A DNA stretch of 13,502 bases from Pseudomonadota bacterium (lineage in GTDB: Bacteria > Desulfobacterota > BSN033 > WVXP01 > G020346125), in assembly GCA_030608745.1 (NCBI GenBank), contig JAUWDQ010000047.1, positions 1 through 13,502 on the forward strand, read 5' to 3'. The notes under the pieces were generated by a model that saw only the letters and a program-made list of their open reading frames with translations, was not told the DNA's origin and searched no databases. Positions 6,079 through 13,239 of this stretch are shown piece after piece (position 1 is the first letter of the stretch; every line of letters starts with the position of its first letter). The position numbers and the translations under genes are program-made.

Positions 6079-7233
6079 ATGGAAAATAGAAGGGTACGCA
6101 CGGGAAAACACTTCATGATGGGGAACGTGGCGTGTGCCGAGGGAGCCGTGGCTGCCGGGTGCGAATTTGCAGCGGGGTATCCCATCACTCCTGCTTCCGA
6201 AATCGGCCATACCCTGGCGAAACGTTTGCTGGAAGTAGGGGGGTATTTCTTCCAGACCGAGGATGAGATCAGCGCTATCTGTGCGGGAATTGGAGCATCC
6301 TGGACAGGGAAGAAGGTTTTCGTTCCCACCTCGGGGCCCGGGATCAGCCTGATGCTTGAGAACATCGGATTTGCTGTTGGAATTGAGACACCCGTTGTCC
6401 TAGTCAATATCCAGCGGGGGGGACCCACCACGGGAGCCCCGTCCATGGGACTCCAAGGAGATATGGTTCAGCCTCGCCGTGGTTCCCATGGAGACTACGA
6501 GATCATTGCCCTATGTCCTTCCAGCCCCCAAGAGATGTTCGATCATACGGTTCGAGCCTTTAATCTTGCTGAGAGATACCGCGCCCCAGTATTCGTCATG
6601 GCGGACGCTTTTATCGGTCATATGAGAGAGGAGGTTACGATTCCTGAGCCCGACGAACTGGATCTCACCTACCGAAGAATACTGGAAAAGGGAACGGATC
6701 CGAGCACGGTCAAGGTGTTTCTCGATGAGGAGGTAGCTCCGATGCCTATATTCGGCATGGGATTCAAAACCCATGTGACCAGCTCCTGTCATGACGAATA
6801 CGGAAACAGAAATCTTATTGACCCCACGGCACTGGACAATTTTATCCAGCGGTTAAGGAATAAAATCCTCAAACACCGGGATGAGATCGTTCAAGTGGAG
6901 TGCGATTACGATAATTGTGAGCTGGCATTGGTGGCATACGGCGCTGTCGCCCGTTGTGCGAAGGAGGCCGTTCGGGTAGCCCGGTCGAAGGGATTAAATG
7001 TGGGATACTTTAGGGTTATTACCGCATGGCCGTTCCCCGACAGAGAAGTCCAGGATCTCTCTCACAAGGTTAAGAAAATTCTCGTGTTGGAGAACAATTC
7101 AGGTCAGTATTACCCCTATGTGAAAGCTGAAGCGGCGGGGAGGGCTGAAGTAGAATTTCTGCCTCCTCAGATTCTGGGACAGGTTCATGGTTTGGACTAT
7201 GTGGTCCAAAAGATTGAGGAGATGCTCCGATGA
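6079..7233 (+). CDS. 2-oxoglutarate-type 2-oxoacid:ferredoxin oxidoreductase alpha subunit
   Basis: A 384-residue KorA-type subunit, normal length for the family. The N-terminal pyrimidine-binding transketolase-like domain has NVACAEGAVAAGCEFAAGYP followed by ITPASEI, FFQTEDEISAI, TSGPGISLM, and QGDMVQPRRGSHGDYEII. The C-terminal domain carries VAYGAVAR, FRVITAWPFP and ENNSGQ. The gamma domain is a separate gene, as in KGOR/KIOR-like enzymes. The complex converts a 2-oxoacid and CoA to acyl-CoA, CO2 and reduced ferredoxin, or the reverse. The sequence fits the 2-oxoglutarate group best, but substrate assignment from motifs is uncertain. The stop overlaps the next start (ATGA, 7230-7233), showing translational coupling. 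The Shine-Dalgarno site at its own start (AAAAAGG) is modest. Confidence 0.92.
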   Translation: MENRRVRTGKHFMMGNVACAEGAVAAGCEFAAGYPITPASEIGHTLAKRLLEVGGYFFQTEDEISAICAGIGASWTGKKVFVPTSGPGISLMLENIGFAVGIETPVVLVNIQRGGPTTGAPSMGLQGDMVQPRRGSHGDYEIIALCPSSPQEMFDHTVRAFNLAERYRAPVFVMADAFIGHMREEVTIPEPDELDLTYRRILEKGTDPSTVKVFLDEEVAPMPIFGMGFKTHVTSSCHDEYGNRNLIDPTALDNFIQRLRNKILKHRDEIVQVECDYDNCELALVAYGAVARCAKEAVRVARSKGLNVGYFRVITAWPFPDREVQDLSHKVKKILVLENNSGQYYPYVKAEAAGRAEVEFLPPQILGQVHGLDYVVQKIEEMLR

Positions 7234-8060
7234 GCTCCGTCGAACACCCTCTGAGGAAATACCTTCGTCCCTCCGTGGAGGCGACAACATTCTGTCCGGG
7301 TTGTGGCGACGGGACTGTTTTAACGTCTATCTTGCAAGCCATCGATGAGTTAGGTATGACGATGGACGATTTCGTCTTCGTCTCCGGCATCGGTTGTGCG
7401 GCGTGGATTATCAGTCCCAATTTCAACGCCGATGTGCTCCATACAACCCATGGTCGGCCCATTGCCTTTGCCACGGGCATTAAGTTGAACCTGCCTGAAA
7501 AGAAGGTCATGGTGGTTAGCGGTGATGGGGACCTGACGGCCATCGGGGGCAATCACCTCATTCACGCTGCCCGGAGGAATATCGAGATGGTGGTCATCTG
7601 CGCCAACAACGGGATCTACGGAATGACGGGTGGGCAGGTTGCCCCGACAACACCGAGGGAGGCCCGGACGATCACAACGCCTTATGGAAGTCTGGAAAAC
7701 ACCTTTGATATTTCCCGTATGGTTCAGGCATCCGGTGCATCCTTCGTCGCCCGGTGGACTACCTATCAGCCTCGTCAATTGACGAAAAGCATTAAGAAGG
7801 CCATTCAGAAGAAGGGATTTGCCTTTATTGAGGTGATCTCCCAGTGCCCGGTCCAATTCGGGGCCAAGACGGGTGCTGGTAGCGCGGTAGAGATGCTGGA
7901 GATGTACCGGAAAAGCTCCATCTCGGTCAAGAAGGCGGTTGAGATGAGCCCCCAGGAGATTGAAGATAAGATCGTTACGGGGGAGTTTATCGATACGGCG
8001 AAACCGGAATTGTGCGAGGAGATAGCCCGGTTGAAGGAGAGGATAAGGGGGGAAGGATGA
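7230..8060 (+). CDS. 2-oxoacid:ferredoxin oxidoreductase beta subunit (TPP-binding)
   Basis: A 276-residue thiamine-diphosphate subunit. It has Cys22-x2-Cys25 in FCPGCGDG, Cys56 in SGIGCAAW and Cys206 in SQCPVQFG, consistent with the four ligands of the proximal [4Fe-4S] cluster. The TPP/Mg motif runs from Gly98-Asp99-Gly100 (SGDGDLTAIGG) to Asn126-Asn127 (ANNGIYGMTGGQ). Together with the alpha subunit it forms the catalytic core. The start ATG 7230 overlaps the korA stop, and its own stop overlaps the korC ATG (8057-8060), so A, B and C are translationally coupled and probably made in equal amounts. All expected motifs are intact, so activity is likely. Confidence 0.93.
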   Translation: MSSVEHPLRKYLRPSVEATTFCPGCGDGTVLTSILQAIDELGMTMDDFVFVSGIGCAAWIISPNFNADVLHTTHGRPIAFATGIKLNLPEKKVMVVSGDGDLTAIGGNHLIHAARRNIEMVVICANNGIYGMTGGQVAPTTPREARTITTPYGSLENTFDISRMVQASGASFVARWTTYQPRQLTKSIKKAIQKKGFAFIEVISQCPVQFGAKTGAGSAVEMLEMYRKSSISVKKAVEMSPQEIEDKIVTGEFIDTAKPELCEEIARLKERIRGEG

Positions 8061-8590
8061 GAACGGATTTAATTATTGCTGGAGTGGGGGGGCAGGGGAG
8101 TCTCATGGCGGGTACGCTTCTGGGCACGGCTGCTGTGGTCTTCGATAACAAGAAGGCTCTACAGACTCAGTCCTACAGCTCGGAGTTACGGGGGGGAGCG
8201 GCTGTCACCTGGGTGATCGTTTCCGATGAGGAGATTACGTATCCTCGGGTGGTACATCCCGATATACTCATAGCTCAAGCCCCGCAGGCAATAGTTCGGT
8301 ATCTCTCTCAGTTAAAACCCGGGGGAATTTTGATCGTGGATTCAGACATGATTAAGGATCCTCCCCGGAACGGATATGAACTCATCCAGGTTCCAGCCAC
8401 GAGCATTGCCAGTAAGGAGATAGGCAACAGCATTGTGACCAATCTAGTAGTCTTGGGAGCTCTTATCGGGGCGACTCAAGTCGTGTCTCCCGATGCGGTG
8501 GAAAAGGCAATCCATATTTCCGTACCCAAGTCCAAAGTAGACATGAACATCAAGGCATTTCACCGAGGACTGGAACATGCCCCAAAGTAG
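8057..8590 (+). CDS. 2-oxoacid:ferredoxin oxidoreductase gamma subunit
   Basis: A 177-residue subunit. The start is ATG 8057 behind GGGGGGAAGG, overlapping the korB stop; a longer open frame from 8012 would run 45 bases into korB and is not preferred. GVGGQGSLMAG (about 9-19) is the family glycine loop, followed by QTQSYSSELRGGAA, another hallmark of KorC/PorC gamma domains, which contact CoA and the alpha subunit. The stop TAG is directly followed by GAGGAAACG and the ATG of the AbfD-like gene, only 9 bases away, so the dehydratase is part of the same transcript. Confidence 0.92.
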   Translation: MRTDLIIAGVGGQGSLMAGTLLGTAAVVFDNKKALQTQSYSSELRGGAAVTWVIVSDEEITYPRVVHPDILIAQAPQAIVRYLSQLKPGGILIVDSDMIKDPPRNGYELIQVPATSIASKEIGNSIVTNLVVLGALIGATQVVSPDAVEKAIHISVPKSKVDMNIKAFHRGLEHAPK

Positions 8591-8599
8591 GAGGAAACG

Positions 8600-10036
8600 A
8601 TGGCCATAAAGACGAAGCAGGAATACATCGAGAGCCTCAAGCAGCTCAAACCCACTGTCTACATGTTCGGTGAAAAGATCGAGAATCCGGTGGACAATCC
8701 CAGGATATTTGCTGGCATTAACACGACAGGGGCGACTTATGAGTTGGCGGAGATGGAAGACTACAGGGACATGATCACAGCGATATCGCCCTTTACGGGA
8801 GAGTTGGTAAATCGGTTTACCTTGCCCGCCCAATCCATCGAGGATCTGGTGATGCGGGTAAAGCTCAACCGGATTCTCGGGGGTTATACGGGAACCTGTT
8901 TCCAACGATGCACAGGTTTGGATTGCCTTGGGGCTTTGTCTATAGTGACGCATAATATTGACCGTAAATATGAAACCCACTACTACGATCGATTCATCGA
9001 CTTTTTGAAATACATGCAGACAAACGACCTGACGGGAAATGCCGGTGTTACCGACATGAAGGGGGATAGGAGTCTGAGCCCCCACGAACAGGAAGACAAG
9101 GACCTCTATCTGCGAGTGGTGGATAAGAATAAAGAGGGCATCATTGTTCGGGGGGCCAAGGCCCATCAGACGGGGTCGCTGAGCTCCCATGAGATCATTG
9201 TGTTACCCACCCGGGCCCTCCGTGAAGGGAATGAGGATTATGCGTTGGCCTTTGCGATTCCCGCGGATACCAAGGGGCTCATTCACATCGTGGGGAGGAG
9301 TTCCCTGGATACCCGGGAGTTGGAAGGCGTGGATTGCGGTAATATTCGCTACAGCAAGTACTGTCCAACCCTCATATTCAATGATGTTTTCGTGCCCCGG
9401 GAAAGAGTCTTTATGTGTGGGGAGGTGGAATTTGCCGGCGAGGCCGTTGGCCGCTTCTCCGCATATCATCGCCAATCCCATGGTGGATGCAAGGCCGGCA
9501 AGATCGATGCCATGACCGGTGCGGCCCAGATCATGGCGGAATACAATGGGACGAACAAGGTCGGCCACATCAGGGAGAAGATCGTTGATATGATTCACCG
9601 TGCGGAAACCCTTTACGGTTGCAGCCTTGCGGCATCCTATGAGGGGAAGAAAGAGCCCTCCGGAACGTACTTTATCGATCCGGTCCTTGCCAATGCGTCC
9701 AAGATCCACGAGGGCAAGGAGATGGCCGAGGCGGGTAGGCTTCTGGTGGATGTGGCTGGTGGATATGTGGCTAACCTGCCTTCTGATAAGGATTTGAAGA
9801 ATCCCGAGATCGGGCCCCTCATCCAGAAGTATTTCAAAGGGGTAGCCGATGTGCCCACCATGAACCGCATCAAGATGTTTCGGCTCGTCGAGAAGATGGT
9901 CCTCGAGAGCGCGGACACCATCTCCGACATTCATGGGGGTGGATCCGCGGCGGCGCACCGACTAACCATCTACAGGGAATCCGACATCAATTATAAAAAG
10001 CGGTGTGCCAAAAGGCTTGCGGGAATCGAGGAATAG
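8600..10036 (+). CDS. 4-hydroxybutyryl-CoA dehydratase-like FAD/[4Fe-4S] enzyme with altered active site
   Basis: A 478-residue member of the 4-hydroxyphenylacetate 3-hydroxylase/4-hydroxybutyryl-CoA dehydratase family, close in length to AbfD. The iron-sulfur ligands of AbfD are all present: Cys100 and Cys104 (CFQRC), His290 and Cys297 (YHRQSHGGCK). VYMFGEKIENPVD (20-32), RGAKAHQTGS (184-193) and Lys298 also match. AbfD dehydrates 4-hydroxybutyryl-CoA to crotonyl-CoA by a ketyl-radical route and isomerises vinylacetyl-CoA. Aligned from memory with the Clostridium aminobutyricum enzyme, Tyr296 is His294, Glu257 is Cys255, and Glu455 falls at Ser442 (or next to Asp443). The cluster site is thus kept while proposed acid/base residues differ, so the substrate or reaction may differ. 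It is the last gene of the kor operon. The symbol marks the family, not a proven reaction. Confidence 0.85.
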   Translation: MAIKTKQEYIESLKQLKPTVYMFGEKIENPVDNPRIFAGINTTGATYELAEMEDYRDMITAISPFTGELVNRFTLPAQSIEDLVMRVKLNRILGGYTGTCFQRCTGLDCLGALSIVTHNIDRKYETHYYDRFIDFLKYMQTNDLTGNAGVTDMKGDRSLSPHEQEDKDLYLRVVDKNKEGIIVRGAKAHQTGSLSSHEIIVLPTRALREGNEDYALAFAIPADTKGLIHIVGRSSLDTRELEGVDCGNIRYSKYCPTLIFNDVFVPRERVFMCGEVEFAGEAVGRFSAYHRQSHGGCKAGKIDAMTGAAQIMAEYNGTNKVGHIREKIVDMIHRAETLYGCSLAASYEGKKEPSGTYFIDPVLANASKIHEGKEMAEAGRLLVDVAGGYVANLPSDKDLKNPEIGPLIQKYFKGVADVPTMNRIKMFRLVEKMVLESADTISDIHGGGSAAAHRLTIYRESDINYKKRCAKRLAGIEE

Positions 10037-10116
10037 CCAAGTCGACCTGCGCACGGGAATTTCCTCAAGGAAGGCTATGATCCCGAGTTACCCTGAGAGT
10101 TAGGGGACTGGGATTG

Positions 10117-11199
10117 ATGTTCTCGGGGGGGAGAAAGGTGACGAGGCTTACCATTGCACCGGGGAAATTGAGGGAATTTGGGCTCAGAGTTCTAAGCCAG
10201 CTCGATGTTCCGCGGGATAAGGCCCAGATCTGTGTTGATGCTTTTCTCTTTGGGAGCCTCCGGGGTATCGATTCCCATGGCCTCTTTCCCCTTCTTCCGA
10301 GAATGGCCAGGGAAATTAGGGCAGGAATCATTGATCCGGGCGCCAATATTAGGATCGTTAAACGACAAGCCTCAACTATGCTGATCGATGGATGCAGAGG
10401 ACTGGGTCCTGTAACGGCTTTCCAGAGTATGGAAGAGGCCATAAAACTCTGCCGCCAAAACGGGATGGGAGGAGTGTCCACCTATGATTGTAACCATTTC
10501 GGCGCGGCCTCGTTTTACGGATGCAAGGCAGTCAAGGAGGACCTCATAGGGATTACTTTCTGTAATGCAACTCCGAGGGTTACGCCCTACGGGGGACGTC
10601 AGGGCATCCATGGAACCAATCCAATGAGTTTTGCCGTTCCCGCCGGGAAATACCCGCCAGTGGTGGTCGATATGGCTACCAGCGCTTCGTCGGTAGGGAA
10701 GATCAGCCAGGCCATGAAAAAGGGCGAGAGGATCCCTGACGGATGGGCTCTCGACGAAAAGGGGAATCCAACTAATGATCCGAAGGAGGCTTTGCGGGGG
10801 TTTTTGCTCCCCATGGCTGATCACAAGGGGTATGGGCTGGGTTTGATCGTCGACATTCTAACCGGGGCTCTCGCGGGCTCTTTTTGCGGAAAAGAAGTTC
10901 CTCCCCTGGAAGATCTGACTACGCCTTACGGAGCTTCATTTTTCATGATGGTTCTGGATCCGGATTGTTTTGCGGGAAGAGATATTTTTGCGGAGAAAGT
11001 CGATCGGCTCATTGAGGATTGTATCACGTGTCCACCCATGAGTGGGTTTGAACGGGTCTACTTTCCTGGTGAAATGGAGGCTATGGAGGAAACAAAACGG
11101 GCCAAAACGGGAATTCCGGTCCTTGATACGGATCTGGGCACTTTTTTCCAAAGTCTGCGGGACCATAAGCTCGAAGTCGAGGAAAAATTCCTCGCTTGA
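10117..11199 (+). CDS. Ldh2-family malate/L-lactate/ureidoglycolate-type dehydrogenase
   Basis: A 360-residue NAD(P)-dependent 2-hydroxyacid dehydrogenase of the Ldh2/MDH2 family. It shows RGIDSHG (49-55) with the catalytic His54 and the adjacent Asp52, DCNHFGAASFYG, NATPRVTPYGG, HGTNPMSFAVP, and DHKGYGLGLIVDILTGALAG. Relatives oxidise malate, lactate, sulfolactate, ureidoglycolate or sugar-derived 2-hydroxyacids. ATG 10117 and GTG 10138 are both possible; GTG has the stronger site (GGGGGGAGAAAG) and would remove seven residues. It starts 80 bases after the AbfD-like gene, so it may be read from the same promoter. The substrate is unknown. The uxaA-type remnant upstream and the aldolase downstream suggest sugar-acid or hydroxyacid use as one alternative to a C4 route. 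Confidence 0.9.
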   Translation: MFSGGRKVTRLTIAPGKLREFGLRVLSQLDVPRDKAQICVDAFLFGSLRGIDSHGLFPLLPRMAREIRAGIIDPGANIRIVKRQASTMLIDGCRGLGPVTAFQSMEEAIKLCRQNGMGGVSTYDCNHFGAASFYGCKAVKEDLIGITFCNATPRVTPYGGRQGIHGTNPMSFAVPAGKYPPVVVDMATSASSVGKISQAMKKGERIPDGWALDEKGNPTNDPKEALRGFLLPMADHKGYGLGLIVDILTGALAGSFCGKEVPPLEDLTTPYGASFFMMVLDPDCFAGRDIFAEKVDRLIEDCITCPPMSGFERVYFPGEMEAMEETKRAKTGIPVLDTDLGTFFQSLRDHKLEVEEKFLA

Positions 11200-11588
11200 G
11201 GCTTGGAATCATCTCTCCCATCAACGGGGAATACCTGTCCATTACAGCCCCTGAAGGGCTGGTCTTCTGTTTCCGTTCGGCTGAGCCCTTCGGTCTGCCC
11301 CTGCCCATGAGCCCTCGGCGTGAGCGATCCGACATGAGCTCTTCGACATGTCTCGGTCGAACGCTCCATTCGGCCCGAACTCATGGCCGAGGGCGGGCCG
11401 AATGGAGCTCAGGGGCGAAGACTCACGACGAAGCCCGCTTCCCATCGTCCAGTACATGAGACTCAAGGAAAACGGTTTTCCCAGAGGTTCAGAAAACCTT
11501 CGACCCAATATCATTGACATCATCCTGAAACAGGAGTAAGAGTGATTGACACGGTCGATAATTTCTTTTCTAAGCGGGGAGGATAGTG
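11200..11588. other. Gene-free spacer with GC-rich palindromic repeat
   Basis: There is no recognisable gene. Frames open across part of it (one ends at 11539) but carry no family motif. The centre (about 11281-11430) is GC-rich and full of short inverted TCGA/GGCC pieces, including the 15-base inverted repeat described separately. The last ~50 bases are AT-richer and hold the Shine-Dalgarno site of the alcohol dehydrogenase (GGGGAGGA, 11576-11583). No clear promoter was found. Confidence 0.55.
11363..11408. repeat. Perfect 15-base inverted repeat in a GC-rich element
   Basis: GCTCCATTCGGCCCG (11363-11377) is exactly complementary to CGGGCCGAATGGAGC (11394-11408), with a 16-base loop. It could form a strong hairpin, but no T run follows on either side, so a simple intrinsic terminator is not supported. 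GGCCGAGGG (11385-11393) and GGGCCGAA (11395-11402) recur in the element at 13001-13059, so this looks like a dispersed REP-type palindrome. Confidence 0.75.
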
Positions 11589-12875
11589 ATGGGAAACCTC
11601 AAAGAAAGAGCTGAAGCCATATTAAGGGAATTCAAGGGAGATACCTACGCCTTTGGTGGCGGTGTCCTGGACGAGGCAGCGGGGAACCTCACCGCGCAAA
11701 TGGGCAAGAAGGCTATGGTGGTTGGTCCCATCCAATTCGAGTGGTTTCAACCTATCAAGGAGAGGATCTTAAAATCGCTGGATAAAGCCGGTGTTGAGGT
11801 GGTGGACGTGGCCCGCTCAGCCGCCCCCAACGCTCCATTCATGGACGTATATCGAATCCACAGCCACATCATGCACAAACACCCGGAGGTATTGGTGGTG
11901 GCCGATGGCGGTTCCGGCATCGATGCGGGGAAGGCCGCTGCTACCCTTGCAACGCTCGGTGACGTCCAACCCGAAATCGATCCCTTCTTCGGAGTGGGGC
12001 AGGTGACAAAGGTATGTCAGGAGACTGGACGGGCTATTATGCCGGTGGTGGCCATTATGCTGGCCGCCAGTTCAGGAGCCCACCTGACCAAGTATTCTAA
12101 CATCACAGACCCGGTTATAGGTCAGAAGAAGCTCATCGTGGACGAGGCCATAGTCCCCCCGCGTTGCATCTTCGATTACGACCTCACTGTCACACAACCC
12201 ATGGGCCTGACTCTGGACGGTGGGCTGGATGGAATAGCCCACTGTCTGGAGGTGTACTTCGGTTCCGCTGGCGATGTGCGTGCCAGGACCCAGGAGGTAG
12301 CGGAACTGGCCCTGGAGCTGATCATCAAGGGCCTGACGGCCGTTGTGAAGAATCCTAAGGACACTGAGGCAAGGACCATGTTGGGGCTGGGCACCGACTT
12401 GGGCGGATACGCCATAATGATCGGGGGCACCTCAGGGGCCCATCTAACCAGTTTCTCCCTGGTAGACGTTCTCAGCCACGGCCGGGCTTGCGCCTTGATG
12501 AACCCATACTACACCGTGTTCTTCGCCCCCGCCGTTGAGGAACAATTGAGAGTCTTGGGCAGGATATACAAGGAGTACGGATACATCGAAGAAGATGTGG
12601 AAAAAATGTCAGGCCGCGACCTGGGCCTTGCGGTAGCCCGCGGTATGGTAAAATTCAGCGAATTTCTGAGTTTTCCGACATGCCTCCGGGATGTACAGGG
12701 CGTGACCCAGGACCACATTGAACGCTGCCTGAACGCGGCCAAGGACCCCCAGTTAGATATGAAACTCAGGAATATGCCTGTTCCACTCAATGCCGACCTC
12801 GTGGAGGAATACATGAGGCCCATTCTGGAGGCGGCTTGGGATGGCAACTTCGACAAGATCAAGAACATGGAATGA
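11589..12875 (+). CDS. Iron-containing (group III) alcohol dehydrogenase family protein
   Basis: A 428-residue protein, slightly longer than the usual 380-400. ATG 11589 is chosen behind GGGGAGGA (11576-11583); GTG 11586 is adjacent. The N-terminal nucleotide-binding domain has DGGSGIDAGKAAA (106-118), the GGS-x2-D NAD(P) motif. The metal site is visible as Asp214 and His218 (LDGIAHCLE), His285 (TSGAHLT) and His297 (LSHGRA), so the enzyme should be metal-active. The usual TGSE segment reads SSGAHLTKYS (161-170), which closely resembles the metal-binding SGAHLT segment at 282-287. Substrates of relatives include 4-hydroxybutyrate, butanol, lactaldehyde and propanediol. Position after the kor/abfD-like operon makes a 4-hydroxybutyrate dehydrogenase role possible, but resemblance to known 4HbD is not obvious. 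Confidence 0.88.
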   Translation: MGNLKERAEAILREFKGDTYAFGGGVLDEAAGNLTAQMGKKAMVVGPIQFEWFQPIKERILKSLDKAGVEVVDVARSAAPNAPFMDVYRIHSHIMHKHPEVLVVADGGSGIDAGKAAATLATLGDVQPEIDPFFGVGQVTKVCQETGRAIMPVVAIMLAASSGAHLTKYSNITDPVIGQKKLIVDEAIVPPRCIFDYDLTVTQPMGLTLDGGLDGIAHCLEVYFGSAGDVRARTQEVAELALELIIKGLTAVVKNPKDTEARTMLGLGTDLGGYAIMIGGTSGAHLTSFSLVDVLSHGRACALMNPYYTVFFAPAVEEQLRVLGRIYKEYGYIEEDVEKMSGRDLGLAVARGMVKFSEFLSFPTCLRDVQGVTQDHIERCLNAAKDPQLDMKLRNMPVPLNADLVEEYMRPILEAAWDGNFDKIKNME

Positions 12876-12877
12876 CA

Positions 12878-12925
12878 GTGCTGCAGTGCTGCGGCAAATT
12901 GGTGCTGCGGTGCTGCAGTGTTGCG
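12878..12925 (+). repeat. Octamer repeat array, copy 2
   Basis: Six in-phase 8-base units: GTGCTGCA, GTGCTGCG, GCAAATTG (degenerate), GTGCTGCG, GTGCTGCA, GTGTTGCG. It begins two bases after the alcohol dehydrogenase stop codon. The unit is the reverse complement of the one at 111-150. Confidence 0.8.
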
Positions 12926-13000
12926 GTAAGGGCAGGGCATATTCTATATATACTGCGTTAAATAGTTGCGCATAATTCAAACAAGTATTAAATCCTAAAT

Positions 13001-13059
13001 CGACTCGGCCGAGCCTTCGACCCGAGCTCAGGCCGAGGGGCTCGCCGCGGGCCGAAGCA
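13001..13059. repeat. GC-rich palindromic element inside an AT-rich repeat
   Basis: A 59-base block of very high GC sits in AT-rich sequence. It contains the perfect palindrome CTCGGCCGAG (13004-13013), a second GGCCGAGGGG (13031-13040) and GGGCCGAA (13049-13056), shared with 11385-11402. CTAAAT lies directly on both sides (12995-13000 and 13060-13065), which could be a target duplication, though that word is common in this spacer. Confidence 0.6.
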
Positions 13060-13180
13060 CTAAATACTAAACAATATCTAAATCTAAATATCTAAATCCC
13101 AAAGGTTTTGGTTATTTGATCATTAGTGCTTTGTATTTGTCTAGGGTTTAGAAATTAGGATTTCGAATTTTTATGTATTC
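13060..13180. repeat. AT-rich low-complexity repeat
   Basis: Short words CTAAAT/TCTAAAT recur at 13060, 13078, 13084 and 13092 in the first half, followed by CCAAAGGTTTTG (13099-13110) and a half rich in TTAG/TTTG words on the opposite pattern, giving a loose dyad. CCAAAGGTTTTG also occurs at 289-300. Confidence 0.5.
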
Positions 13181-13239
13181 CCTACTTTACGCAAATATTT
13201 ACTTAGAATCAGACTAGGAAAAGGAGGTAAGGTAAACCC

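Larger units (their letters stand above)
12876..13239. other. Gene-free repeat-rich spacer before the aldolase gene
   Basis: There is no gene. In order it holds the octamer array (12878-12925), an AT-rich stretch, a GC-rich palindromic element (13001-13059), an AT-rich low-complexity repeat with many CTAAAT words (13060-13180), and the Shine-Dalgarno site AAGGAGGTAAGG (13221-13232) of the next gene. Any promoter for the aldolase should be within 13140-13220; none is convincing by eye. Confidence 0.65.

Noticed and set aside
8012..8056. Longer korC start at 8012
   Set aside because: It would overlap korB by 49 bases and add residues not seen in the family; ATG 8057 has a strong Shine-Dalgarno site and the ATGA overlap.
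8444..9190. Minus-strand open frame of 248 codons across korC and the AbfD-like gene
   Set aside because: Antisense shadow of two genes with complete family motifs.
9203..9958. Minus-strand open frame of 251 codons inside the AbfD-like gene
   Set aside because: Antisense shadow; the plus strand encodes conserved cluster ligands here.
11363..11408. Inverted repeat as an intrinsic terminator for the Ldh2 gene
   Set aside because: It lies over 160 bases after the stop, and no T run follows the stem on either strand.
11348..11539. Possible gene remnant ending ENLRPNIIDIILKQE
   Set aside because: The last residues look protein-like, but the frame runs through the palindromic repeat and no family is recognisable.
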